From Vibrio cyclitrophicus (GTDB taxonomy: Bacteria; Pseudomonadota; Gammaproteobacteria; Enterobacterales; Vibrionaceae): 64,000 bases of DNA. Below are positions 1 to 7,764 of the stretch, one piece after another. A program made the position numbers and the translations under genes. The notes beneath the pieces are model-generated. The model made no database searches and was not told where the DNA came from. It saw only the letters and a program-made list of their open reading frames with translations. The DNA lies in NCBI GenBank assembly GCA_023206055.1, contig CP065367.1, forward strand, positions 558,001 through 622,000. The letters are read 5' to 3'. How positions within the stretch are numbered: the first letter of the stretch is position 1; each line of letters starts with the position of its first letter.

Positions 1-1
1 A

Positions 2-1336
2 CCGAGAATTTGGGGATCACCAGCTTTAGAATTAAGAGCAACGAAGAAGTTAATTAGCCCATACAATGAGTATTTAAACGAAGAATATAAATCTCCAACA
101 ACAGCAGATATTGTCAATGATCCTGGATTCAAAGCTTTATACGATGACGGTATTTTGTGGATGAACTCTTTTGCGGCTCTAGCGTTATTTGTTCTCAAGA
201 ATTCTTTAGCAGCAAGGCGTTATGTTTCTGCAAGGTATTCAAGCGTCTACATTGATGAGTATCAAGATTCATCTTTTGCTCAACATCAATTGTTCGTTGA
301 GCTACTTCAGTTAGGATTAACTGCCACCGCAGTTGGTGATTCATGGCAAAGTATTTATGAGTTTCGTGGTGGTGACTCAAAGCTACTTTTGGCGTTGACA
401 ACAGATCCAAGATTCAAGCACTTCGTTATTGACAAGAACCATCGTTGTCACCCTTCTATCGTCAATTACGCTGAGCGATTGATTGGTAGCAATGCTCAGT
501 TGTTAAAACATGCCCCTGACGATATCAGAGTTCATCGCTCCTACCTCCAAGGTAATCTAACAAGCATAGGAAACGGTATATCTACTTACATTAATACATT
601 GCTCAAAGATGGCAACATCAAACAAGCATCAGATGTTGGTGTATTAGCTAGAAAAGAGCAATCCTTACAGATGATTGCTAATGGAATGACCGTCAAGTAT
701 AGGTTATATAACGACAACCCTATTGATAAGCATGCTTCAACCGAGTGTGCCGATTTTTATACGGATTTATTATCTTATCGATATGGTGCGATTTCCACGA
801 TGCAAGACATAATTGATACCTATTTCGAGTCTATTGATCACAAAAAACTATCAATCAATAACTTGAGAACAATGATCCAAAAATTAAAAGATGATCAAAC
901 TGTGGAAGAGTTGATTGGTAAATTTAACCAATTAGCCACTTTAATTGGCATTAAAGATACAAGATCTACAGATACAGCACTAATATCGAAAGTTCATGAT
1001 GAATCATTTTTGAAGCAGTTTAAATTAAAAGATGAAAATGAAGTACAGGTCATGACACTTCATAAATCCAAAGGGCTGGAGTTCAAGTATGTGTTTCACT
1101 TAGATTTAGAAGAATGGTCTTTTCCTCATCTGACACCTGGAAAATCTTGGGGGGAACAGACGTTCACTAATCTAGAACAAGATACAAACCTTCATTATGT
1201 GGGGATTACCAGAGCTGAAGAGCACTGCTTTCTCGTTAGAGCCGAATATAGACAAAACGCAAAAGGTAAGGATTCATACTCGAATCCATCATATTTTTGG
1301 ACGTTACCACAGCTTGAAGGGTTGTATTCAGAATGA
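2..1336 (+). CDS. UvrD-like superfamily 1 helicase, GajB-like (5' end outside window)
   Basis: The reading frame is open from base 2, so this is the C-terminal part (about 444 residues) of a gene that begins upstream of the window. UvrD/Rep motifs appear in order: a Walker B DEYQD (about 250-265), GDSWQSIYEFRGGD (motif III, about 335-375), KNHRCHP (motif IV, about 430-450), MTLHKSKGLEF (motif V, about 1051-1085) and YVGITRAEE (motif VI, about 1195-1225). The Walker A lies outside the window. The stretch before and through DEYQD (SLAARRYV, then IDEYQDS and a downstream HxLF) closely resembles, from memory, GajB of the Gabija anti-phage system, and the small size fits GajB rather than full UvrD. 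If so, a GajA (OLD-type ATPase/TOPRIM nuclease) gene would be expected just upstream, which cannot be seen here. The stop lies 18 bases before the next gene, so they are probably co-transcribed. The helicase call is firm; the Gabija assignment is inference. Confidence 0.85.
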   Translation, partial: PRIWGSPALELRATKKLISPYNEYLNEEYKSPTTADIVNDPGFKALYDDGILWMNSFAALALFVLKNSLAARRYVSARYSSVYIDEYQDSSFAQHQLFVELLQLGLTATAVGDSWQSIYEFRGGDSKLLLALTTDPRFKHFVIDKNHRCHPSIVNYAERLIGSNAQLLKHAPDDIRVHRSYLQGNLTSIGNGISTYINTLLKDGNIKQASDVGVLARKEQSLQMIANGMTVKYRLYNDNPIDKHASTECADFYTDLLSYRYGAISTMQDIIDTYFESIDHKKLSINNLRTMIQKLKDDQTVEELIGKFNQLATLIGIKDTRSTDTALISKVHDESFLKQFKLKDENEVQVMTLHKSKGLEFKYVFHLDLEEWSFPHLTPGKSWGEQTFTNLEQDTNLHYVGITRAEEHCFLVRAEYRQNAKGKDSYSNPSYFWTLPQLEGLYSE

Positions 1337-1354
1337 AGCTATTACGAAGCGTAA

Positions 1355-3379
1355 ATGACAGGCAAGCAAATGCCAAATACTGAAAAAAAACAAAATACAA
1401 GTTCTATGGTTGCAATTGAGCATTTATTCACAGAATTTCAATACGCACTTGCTCAATCAGAAGATAAGAATGTTGAAACATTCATGGAAAGGTTGCAGAA
1501 ATTAGTTCTCGGTAACAATACGTTAATATTGAAATCGATTTCAGAGTTACTGCAACTAAAATTTTTTGTAGATGACTACCAGCGTGGGTATAAATGGACA
1601 AAAGATCAGGTTGAGGATCTGCTTAATGATGTTGATGAATTTAACACCACTCAAAGCGATTTTTATTGCTTACAACCTGTTGTAACAAAATATCATACTC
1701 CAAAATATAACGAGGACAGCCCTCTATGGGAGGTTGTTGATGGTCAGCAAAGAATGACAACTAGTTATATGATCCTCTCATATCTTCAACATGATAAATT
1801 TAGCATTGAATATAGAACGCGAAAAAGCAGTAGTGAGTTTTTAGCTCATTACTTACCAAGCACATTGAAGATTACCCCTTGGGGTAACTATATCAAACAA
1901 TTTGACTCGATTTCCGATGAGGAATACCCAACCCCTGCTCTATCACAGTTTGATTTGGATAATGTAGATAACTACCATTTTTATACAGCTTACCACACGA
2001 TTTCAGAATGGTTTTCTGGTAAAAGCGAAGAACAAAAACATGAATGGTTAGACAAGTTTCTAAATCATACAAAAGTAATCTGGTATGCAGTTGAGCCTTC
2101 GAATAATAACTTAGAATCCATTGATATTTTTATGCGCTTAAATAGTGGAAAGATTCCGTTAACAAACGCTGAATTAATCAAAGCTTTATTTCTGCATTTC
2201 GTCAGTTCCGATGAAGGAACGGAAATAATTAAGTTAAAACAATATCATATGTCGCAGCAATGGGATGCCATAGAACAGTCATTACAAACAAAAGACTTTT
2301 GGGCTTTCTTACAGCCTTTTAACAGTAACCAAAACTATACGAACCATATTGAATTATTATTTGATTTACTGACAAACAAACCCACAAAGCAATCTAAAAA
2401 CACTGAAAGTGATAAAAAATATCATTCATTCAGCCATTACTATTTAATCCTGAAAAATATAGAGAAAAAAACAGCCTTTATCGAACAGGAGTGGCACAAA
2501 TTAAGACAAGGTTTCTACCGTTTGCAAGAATGGTATGACAATGACGAACTATATCACCTAGTTGGTTTTTTGATCACTCGTAAGATTTGTACAGTTCAAA
2601 AGTTATGGAAAATGTCTGAGGGTGTGACTAAATCTGATTTTATCGAGTTATTAAAAAGTCTTATCGGTATAGAACTAAAAAAATATTTTGTTGATGATAA
2701 TCAAAAGCCATCTTTTAGCGCGTTACAATATGGTGGTAATCGTCAGCATATAATTTCTGTTTTTATTCTATTCAATATTGCAGCTCACAGGAGGCAAGGT
2801 ACACGATTATCATTTAACTCTTACGCCAATACTCAATGGGACATAGAGCATATACATGCTCGAAACTCTCAAGAATTAGAAGATGCTAAACAGCAAGATA
2901 TATGGCATGAATCTCAGGTACATATCTTAGCTTCAGAAGACATACCTGAGGAAACCAAAACCAATTTAAATAAACTTCTATCTAAATGGAACCAGTTAAA
3001 AGTGAGCGGTTCTAGCAGTCAAGAATTAAAAGATTCACAGAAAATTTATTTAACCCTACTTGATTCAGTGATAGGCACTATCGAAGAAGAAGAAATGGAT
3101 GACCTTGATAACCTTTGTTTGTTGTCTTCTACAATCAATAGAGGTATTGGTAATTTAATTTTCACCCAAAAAAGACAATCAATATTGAGATATGAAAAAT
3201 CTATGTGTAAAAACGGGACTCATCATTTTATCCCAATAGCAACAAAAAATGTATTTTCCAAATTTTATAGTGAAAAAGTGGCGAATATGTACCAATGGTC
3301 TACCAAGGATAGAAAAGAATACCGCAAAGAGATCATCGAATGCATTAATTATTACTGTGACATTGAGGGGTTGAAATGA
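1355..3379 (+). CDS. DUF262/DUF1524 protein, GmrSD-like type IV restriction nuclease
   Basis: This 674-residue protein has an N-terminal DUF262 domain (GmrS-like NTP-binding) with FVDDYQRGYKW at 71-81, the DGQQR signature at 129-133 and a second conserved block, FMRLNSGKIPLTNAELIKAL, near 258-277. The C-terminal part carries a DUF1524 HNH-type nuclease signature: WDIEHIHARN near 495-504, then DNLCLLSSTINRGIGN near 584-599 followed by a Lys/Arg-rich stretch. In the GmrSD family these domains form NTP-stimulated nucleases that attack modified phage DNA; substrate and nucleotide are not known here. Start choice is open: ATG at 1355 has little Shine-Dalgarno sequence, while an in-frame ATG at 1370 follows AGGCAAG. 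The 3' end overlaps the next gene by four bases (ATGA), which indicates translational coupling. Codon and base composition are AT-rich compared with the chromosome right of 13 kb, as expected for a defence island gene. Confidence 0.85.
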   Translation: MTGKQMPNTEKKQNTSSMVAIEHLFTEFQYALAQSEDKNVETFMERLQKLVLGNNTLILKSISELLQLKFFVDDYQRGYKWTKDQVEDLLNDVDEFNTTQSDFYCLQPVVTKYHTPKYNEDSPLWEVVDGQQRMTTSYMILSYLQHDKFSIEYRTRKSSSEFLAHYLPSTLKITPWGNYIKQFDSISDEEYPTPALSQFDLDNVDNYHFYTAYHTISEWFSGKSEEQKHEWLDKFLNHTKVIWYAVEPSNNNLESIDIFMRLNSGKIPLTNAELIKALFLHFVSSDEGTEIIKLKQYHMSQQWDAIEQSLQTKDFWAFLQPFNSNQNYTNHIELLFDLLTNKPTKQSKNTESDKKYHSFSHYYLILKNIEKKTAFIEQEWHKLRQGFYRLQEWYDNDELYHLVGFLITRKICTVQKLWKMSEGVTKSDFIELLKSLIGIELKKYFVDDNQKPSFSALQYGGNRQHIISVFILFNIAAHRRQGTRLSFNSYANTQWDIEHIHARNSQELEDAKQQDIWHESQVHILASEDIPEETKTNLNKLLSKWNQLKVSGSSSQELKDSQKIYLTLLDSVIGTIEEEEMDDLDNLCLLSSTINRGIGNLIFTQKRQSILRYEKSMCKNGTHHFIPIATKNVFSKFYSEKVANMYQWSTKDRKEYRKEIIECINYYCDIEGLK

Positions 3380-5664
3380 GCATAAAATGCACATTCTGGC
3401 AATTACTTGACCTACATTCGATATGTATCCCCATCATCCAAAGAGATTATGCTCAAGGTCGTATAGACAGTAAATCGAGTCAGATTAGAACCGAGTTTAT
3501 AGCTACTTTATTTACTATGGTTAGTGATATTGAAAGAAGTCAGGATCTTGATTTCATCTATGGGTCAGTAAAAGACGCTGACCTAATACTATTAGATGGA
3601 CAACAAAGAATCACAACTCTATTTCTACTACATTGGTATATTGCAGCAGGTTCTGGTCATTTAGCTGAAGCTTCGACAAAGTTGAGTAAGTTTAAATATG
3701 AAAACAGAATTACATCTAAAGAATTTACTAACTCATTACTGCAATTTGGAAGCGAGTTAAACATTCACAAGATTAATGGCTCACTTTCTGAAACGATTTG
3801 TGATGCAGGTTGGTTTTTTTCAGTATGGGAAAATGACCCTACTATAAGAGCAATGCTAGTCGTTTTAGATGAAATGCATAACGTGTTTAGAGATTCACTT
3901 TCTTCTTGTTTGTGGCAAAGGTTGATTTGTACGGAAAAGCCACCAATTACCTTTCACTTCTTAAACATGGATAACTTTGCCTTAACAGATGAGTTATACA
4001 TAAAAATGAATGCGAGAGGACAAGCTCTAACAGATTTTGAAAATTTCAAAGCTTGGCTGCAAGGTTATGTAAATCGTTCTGATGATATCGGTTTAAAAGG
4101 TGATTTCTGGCTAAAGCTAGACAAATCCTGGACAGATATTTTTTGGAAAATGAGACCAGAAAATGTTAACGAAGTAGACAATGTATATCAAGCATTTTTT
4201 AAAACAATAGCTCTTACTGAATTTGGCTTAACTATTGAAAATAAGAAAAAAAATTCAGTTAAAGAATTCTCCAATATTGTAAATGACTTACGTAATAATT
4301 CGTACTTTGGTCATACTATGTATGAAGAACTAGCTTGCTTTTCTGGTGCTTCATTAAACAATACACATCGATTCCTTGATTTTATACATAAGGTTCTATT
4401 TCATTTTGATTGGAGTAACGAATTCTCAGCCAAAGAAAAAATTCTTGAGGTTTTTAACAATGGAATCTGTGAAAATGGCTATCTTGAGAAGGTTCGTTTT
4501 GCTTCACTCTACGCATTTATTTCAGAAAATAAATCATTTGATAACTTAACCCCTCTCTCTCAAAATGAATTAGATAACTTAAGTCATTGGCTAGGTGTAT
4601 CTGAACGATTAATTAATAACTCAACCTTCGACTCGGCTACTGATTATGTCAATGCCGTAAAGTCGCTATGCAGCTTAGCTAAAGATTTAAACTCTCGTGT
4701 TTTTTCAAATTTGTCTAATCTAAAAAGTAAAGATATACCCTTTTTCAATGATCGTCAAAAGAGCGAAGAGATACTTAAAGCTCAGCTTATTTTAGAGAAT
4801 CACGAATGGCTTGCCGCTTTTGATACTTACCATGAGCATTACTACTTCTATGGTCAAGTTGGATTTCTACTCGACTCTTGTAAAAATGAAAACTTATATT
4901 GTTTAGATAAATTTAAGACTAATGCTCAAAAGTCTTCCGTTTTATTCTCGAAAGAAACCCTCAATAGGAAGGATTTCTTACTTCATCGAGCTTTATTAAC
5001 GTTTGGTGATTATCTAGTATGGCAAGGTCGAAATAAAAGTTTTTGTAGAAACTCTCGGAGTAACGCTCGTGATCGGAATGAAAACTGGCGAAGTATATTT
5101 AACGATAAAGAAAATAGACAAAAAATATTGTTCCAACTAATCAATGCTCTTGACGTTGGTAACGAACTTGAAGGTATGACACAGCTCGTGAAAAGCTCTT
5201 CTATTTCCGACTGGAGAAAATGTGTTATTGATGAGCCAGACATACTTAAAGAATGCAAAAGGATGTGCGCTCGCTTTAATTACGAAGGTAGTGAGATTTA
5301 TCTTCTATGTAGCTCTAGGATGTCAGGCTACCACTATGGCTTATACAGCTACTATACTTTCCTAAAACTAAGTAAAATGAATTTAGATACTGACCACCCT
5401 ATGTCTAGTTTGTTAGAGGGACTTGAATGCTATGATTTTGTAACTGGCAGTAGCGAAGTGCCTAGTATCAACTTCAAATACAAAGGTGATAGCAACCTCT
5501 ATTTTTATCTTTATGACAAATTTACTTATGAACTATGGCAAGGGGACGAGGAGTTAAAATTTGATGAAAGTCGTTCAATGAAAGCGTTAACCAAGTTCGC
5601 CTACCAGATTACAGGTTTAAGTGAATTGTCTGAACAATTAGAAACCTCAGACGAATTAGAGTAG
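3376..5664 (+). CDS. Second DUF262 protein, partner of the preceding gene
   Basis: This 762-residue protein begins at an ATG that overlaps the stop of the upstream DUF262 gene, with GAGGGG about ten bases upstream. The N-terminal DUF262 domain is plain: PIIQRDYAQGR near residues 19-29, LDGQQRITTLFLLHW near 73-87, and IKMNARGQALTDFENFKAWL near 209-228. I see no DUF1524 HEH/HNH signature in the rest. The C-terminal two-thirds is a large region I do not recognise. An active-nuclease DUF262 gene coupled to a nuclease-less DUF262 gene suggests a heteromeric complex in which this member senses or binds while the partner cuts (inference). A stem-loop terminator follows immediately, so this is the last gene of the helicase-DUF262-DUF262 operon. 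It could also be a free-standing type IV restriction pair unrelated to the helicase. Confidence 0.8.
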   Translation: MSIKCTFWQLLDLHSICIPIIQRDYAQGRIDSKSSQIRTEFIATLFTMVSDIERSQDLDFIYGSVKDADLILLDGQQRITTLFLLHWYIAAGSGHLAEASTKLSKFKYENRITSKEFTNSLLQFGSELNIHKINGSLSETICDAGWFFSVWENDPTIRAMLVVLDEMHNVFRDSLSSCLWQRLICTEKPPITFHFLNMDNFALTDELYIKMNARGQALTDFENFKAWLQGYVNRSDDIGLKGDFWLKLDKSWTDIFWKMRPENVNEVDNVYQAFFKTIALTEFGLTIENKKKNSVKEFSNIVNDLRNNSYFGHTMYEELACFSGASLNNTHRFLDFIHKVLFHFDWSNEFSAKEKILEVFNNGICENGYLEKVRFASLYAFISENKSFDNLTPLSQNELDNLSHWLGVSERLINNSTFDSATDYVNAVKSLCSLAKDLNSRVFSNLSNLKSKDIPFFNDRQKSEEILKAQLILENHEWLAAFDTYHEHYYFYGQVGFLLDSCKNENLYCLDKFKTNAQKSSVLFSKETLNRKDFLLHRALLTFGDYLVWQGRNKSFCRNSRSNARDRNENWRSIFNDKENRQKILFQLINALDVGNELEGMTQLVKSSSISDWRKCVIDEPDILKECKRMCARFNYEGSEIYLLCSSRMSGYHYGLYSYYTFLKLSKMNLDTDHPMSSLLEGLECYDFVTGSSEVPSINFKYKGDSNLYFYLYDKFTYELWQGDEELKFDESRSMKALTKFAYQITGLSELSEQLETSDELE

Positions 5665-5669
5665 AACCA

Positions 5670-5696
5670 AACAGGTTGCTGTGCGACCTGTTTTTT
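5670..5696 (+). terminator. Rho-independent terminator of the helicase/DUF262 operon
   Basis: A stem of AACAGGTTGC against GCGACCTGTT with a TGT loop (one T-G wobble) is followed by six T. It begins six bases after the stop of the second DUF262 gene. Confidence 0.85.
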
Positions 5697-6223
5697 ATAA
5701 ACTAACTTCCGTGTGTTTTTTAGATATTTAACGCTATTTTGGTAGGAAAAATTAAAAGTACACCTTCGAGTCATTAGATTTAAAATCAAGAGCTTATCAT
5801 TTATTTTTAAGCACTTAGCCCATACCAATAATATATATGTTTGACTCTGATTTTGTATTTTTAAATATCTGGCGACAGATATTAGTACGCCATATTATAC
5901 TTGAGTTTATAAAGTTAACCTAAGAAATAGAATTTTAAACTTGTTAGAAATATGATGCGTTTTACCTATAATTCCAATCCATATTGAGGCAGCGTTTTTA
6001 TCTTTATTAATAAGGATATCTAGATTCAGAAACACCTATTTCCGTTGCTAGTGAACTACACTTAACCTATTCCAAAGATATCTTAACCTTCAGCAATAAT
6101 ACTATTGCTATTAATTAACTTTATAAATCGCTTAACTTAGTAGGCTATATGTCTCTAATAGGTATACTTATATAGAACTGATAAAACGATGTATAAACTG
6201 TCTCATTTAGACTAAAAACATTA
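5697..6223. other. AT-rich intergenic stretch, no gene seen
   Basis: More than 500 bases of very AT-rich sequence lie between the defence operon and the recombinase gene. Frames on both strands are short and show no recognisable protein, RNA gene or strong repeat. It probably holds promoters and possibly recombination sites for the recombinase just downstream. Confidence 0.5.
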
Positions 6224-6260
6224 GTTGTAACAACTTAAGTGATACTGTATCATTTAAGTT
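6224..6260. promoter_or_regulatory. Palindromes upstream of the serine recombinase (operator or res-like site)
   Basis: AACTTAAGTGATA (6232-6244) and TATCATTTAAGTT (6248-6260) form an inverted repeat with 12 of 13 matches around a 3-base spacer. A second perfect palindrome, GTTGTAACAAC (6224-6234), overlaps its left edge. They end 29 bases before the recombinase ATG. Small serine recombinases commonly bind imperfect palindromes next to their own gene, both to recombine and to autoregulate, so this is a good candidate binding site (inference). Confidence 0.55.
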
Positions 6261-6289
6261 ATACATATTAGACTACCGCGAGGCTTTTT

Positions 6290-6937
6290 ATGACTGTAAG
6301 GATCTACTTAAGGGCGTCAACTTCTGAAGCAGACGCATTGCGAGCCAGAGAATATATCCTCGAACAAGCTTTGCTAAATAATCTATCATTATTAAATTCT
6401 GTCGAATATATCGAGAATTACTCTGGACGCAAGGTCGCTCGCCCCGAACTGACTCGTTTACTATCAGAGTCATCATCAGGCGATATTATCCTCGTTGAAC
6501 AAATAGATCGATTAACACGCCTTACCTCTTCTAACTGGAAAACGTTAAGATCAGAAATAGAGCAAAAAGGCTTAAAAGTTGTTGCTTGTGATGTAGCAAC
6601 TAGCTTTAAAGTTTTAGAGCACACTCAAGATGAAATGCAACAAAGAGTGCTGGAATCAGTAAATTCAATGCTAATCGAAATCTTGGCTGCCACAGCCTCT
6701 AAAGATTACGAAGATAGACGTAGAAGACAGCAGGAAGGCATTGAAAAAGCTAAAAACCACGGTAAGTTTAAAGGCAGGCAAGCAAATCCAGAGACAGCTA
6801 TAAAATGTGAGAAGGTTCACCGAATGGTAAATGCGGGAGTCGAAAAACTCCCTGAAGCTTTAAAAACATACAATTTAGGGCGTGCAACCTATTACCGATG
6901 GAAGTCTTCACAAACTCAAACAACCGCTCTTTCTTAG
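6290..6937 (+). CDS. Small serine recombinase (resolvase/invertase family)
   Basis: At 215 residues this has the size of a Tn3-type resolvase or DNA invertase. The N-terminal catalytic domain shows YLRASTSEADA, in which the serine after RA is the expected nucleophile. GRKVARPELTRLL and GDIILVEQIDRLTR match the conserved family blocks. After a helical segment, the C-terminal region (about 165-208) ends in a predicted helix-turn-helix of the Hin/resolvase kind (LPEALKTYNLGRATYYRWK). The ATG has GAGG nine bases upstream. The enzyme makes staggered cuts and rotates strands at paired sites. Here it could resolve co-integrates, invert DNA or serve the island. It lacks the large C-terminal domain of integrases of the PhiC31 type, so it is unlikely by itself to explain island insertion in nrdD. 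Confidence 0.85.
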   Translation: MTVRIYLRASTSEADALRAREYILEQALLNNLSLLNSVEYIENYSGRKVARPELTRLLSESSSGDIILVEQIDRLTRLTSSNWKTLRSEIEQKGLKVVACDVATSFKVLEHTQDEMQQRVLESVNSMLIEILAATASKDYEDRRRRQQEGIEKAKNHGKFKGRQANPETAIKCEKVHRMVNAGVEKLPEALKTYNLGRATYYRWKSSQTQTTALS

Positions 6938-7553
6938 ATTTAGTCCGAAGTCTATTAACCCAGATTTATTCTAACAGTTATCCACTTCGGACTTCTCGAT
7001 GCCTGCACTTGATTATATCTGGGCTAATCTCTTTTTAACGTAGACCAACTTCCCTATCAACTAAAGTTTTATAGTTGTTCTGCTGAAGCGTAATTTTCGT
7101 TGATAATCGTAGCAGTTTGCATCTAGATCCTTCTGCAACACACCCAGTAAAGTTAAAGACGGCTACAGTATTCAGTTCTTCGAATAATCAAAATTCTAAG
7201 CATTCGGATAAAAGCGTTAAAGAAAGGGAGAGCCTTATCATTCCACATATCTGTTCAGATGATGGTGGGTTGATGAGAGTTAAGCGAAAGCAGCTAAGAG
7301 ATTGCACCTTACTCTTAGAAGAGATCTTGCCTACCATTATAAAAATAATGAAAGACAGTAGTAACGTGCTTTGGGGTGATCCTGTCAGTTTTGTTACCTC
7401 TATGTGACCATATCTAACAGGTTGTACAAATCGCTTCTGCCCCAAAGATTGTTAACGTAATTCCTCAGTGGCAGTTCATCGTAACTGTGAGCAACAAAGG
7501 TTTGTTTTGCAATGCGGCTCCGTTGTATCTGGGCAGTAACGCATGCGTAAAAA
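6938..7553. other. Intergenic region downstream of the recombinase
   Basis: Apart from the weak frame at 7117-7407 I see no gene, RNA or strong repeat. The region separates two convergent units, and the terminator at 7554-7572 closes the one from the right. Confidence 0.4.
7117..7407 (+). CDS. Possible small hypothetical protein or gene remnant
   Basis: A 96-codon open frame starts at TTG with no convincing ribosome-binding site; an internal ATG at 7273 would give 45 residues. I do not recognise the product. The second half (LRDCTLLLEEILPTIIKIMK) could form an amphipathic helix. It lies in an otherwise empty 650-base stretch between the recombinase and a convergent operon and may be chance or decayed sequence. 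Confidence 0.2.
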   Translation: MHLDPSATHPVKLKTATVFSSSNNQNSKHSDKSVKERESLIIPHICSDDGGLMRVKRKQLRDCTLLLEEILPTIIKIMKDSSNVLWGDPVSFVTSM

Positions 7554-7572
7554 AGCCCGCGATAAGCGGGCT
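7554..7572 (-). terminator. Terminator of the membrane protein/small protein operon
   Basis: AGCCCGC and GCGGGCT form a 7-bp GC-rich stem with a short GATAA loop. Read on the minus strand it is followed by a run of T. It lies 23 bases beyond the stop of the 55-residue gene. Confidence 0.8.
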
Positions 7573-7595
7573 CTAGGTATTTCGTTCCTGGGCAG

Positions 7596-7763
7596 TTATA
7601 CTGCGCCAAACACAGCTTTGCTTAACGCGTGAGATGCCTTTTTGCGTAAACGAGAGCGAGTGCCGCGCTTAGCGCTCTTGCTGTTAGCGATAACCTTCAG
7701 GCTGTGTGTGCCGTCTTGTCTTATAACCATAACGGTTTTTTGATTGTCATTTGTCTTAGACAT
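7596..7763 (-). CDS. 55-residue basic protein coupled to the membrane protein gene
   Basis: The reading frame could extend further upstream, but the ATG at 7763 is preceded by a strong GAGGAG Shine-Dalgarno and lies one base after the stop of the upstream gene, so a 55-residue product is preferred. The C-terminal half is strongly basic (SAKRGTRSRLRKKASHALSK), while the N-terminal half looks like a short beta-rich segment (TVMVIRQDGTHSLKVIANS). There is no signal peptide or membrane segment. I do not recognise the family. Linkage to the upstream gene and the shared terminator suggest the two proteins act together. A nucleic-acid-binding partner or a ribosome-associated peptide would fit the charge, but that is a guess. 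Confidence 0.65.
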   Translation of the reverse strand: MSKTNDNQKTVMVIRQDGTHSLKVIANSKSAKRGTRSRLRKKASHALSKAVFGAV

Positions 7764-7764
7764 G

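Noticed and set aside
5601..5828. Leftward frame overlapping the end of the second DUF262 gene
   Set aside because: It crosses the terminator and has no ribosome-binding site or recognisable product.
6290..6937. Integrase responsible for island insertion into nrdD
   Set aside because: The recombinase is of the small resolvase/invertase class and lacks the large C-terminal domain of integrating serine recombinases. The true integrase may lie left of the window.
7188..7445. Leftward frame opposite the weak small frame at 7117-7407
   Set aside because: No ribosome-binding site, no recognisable sequence, and the two frames merely shadow each other.
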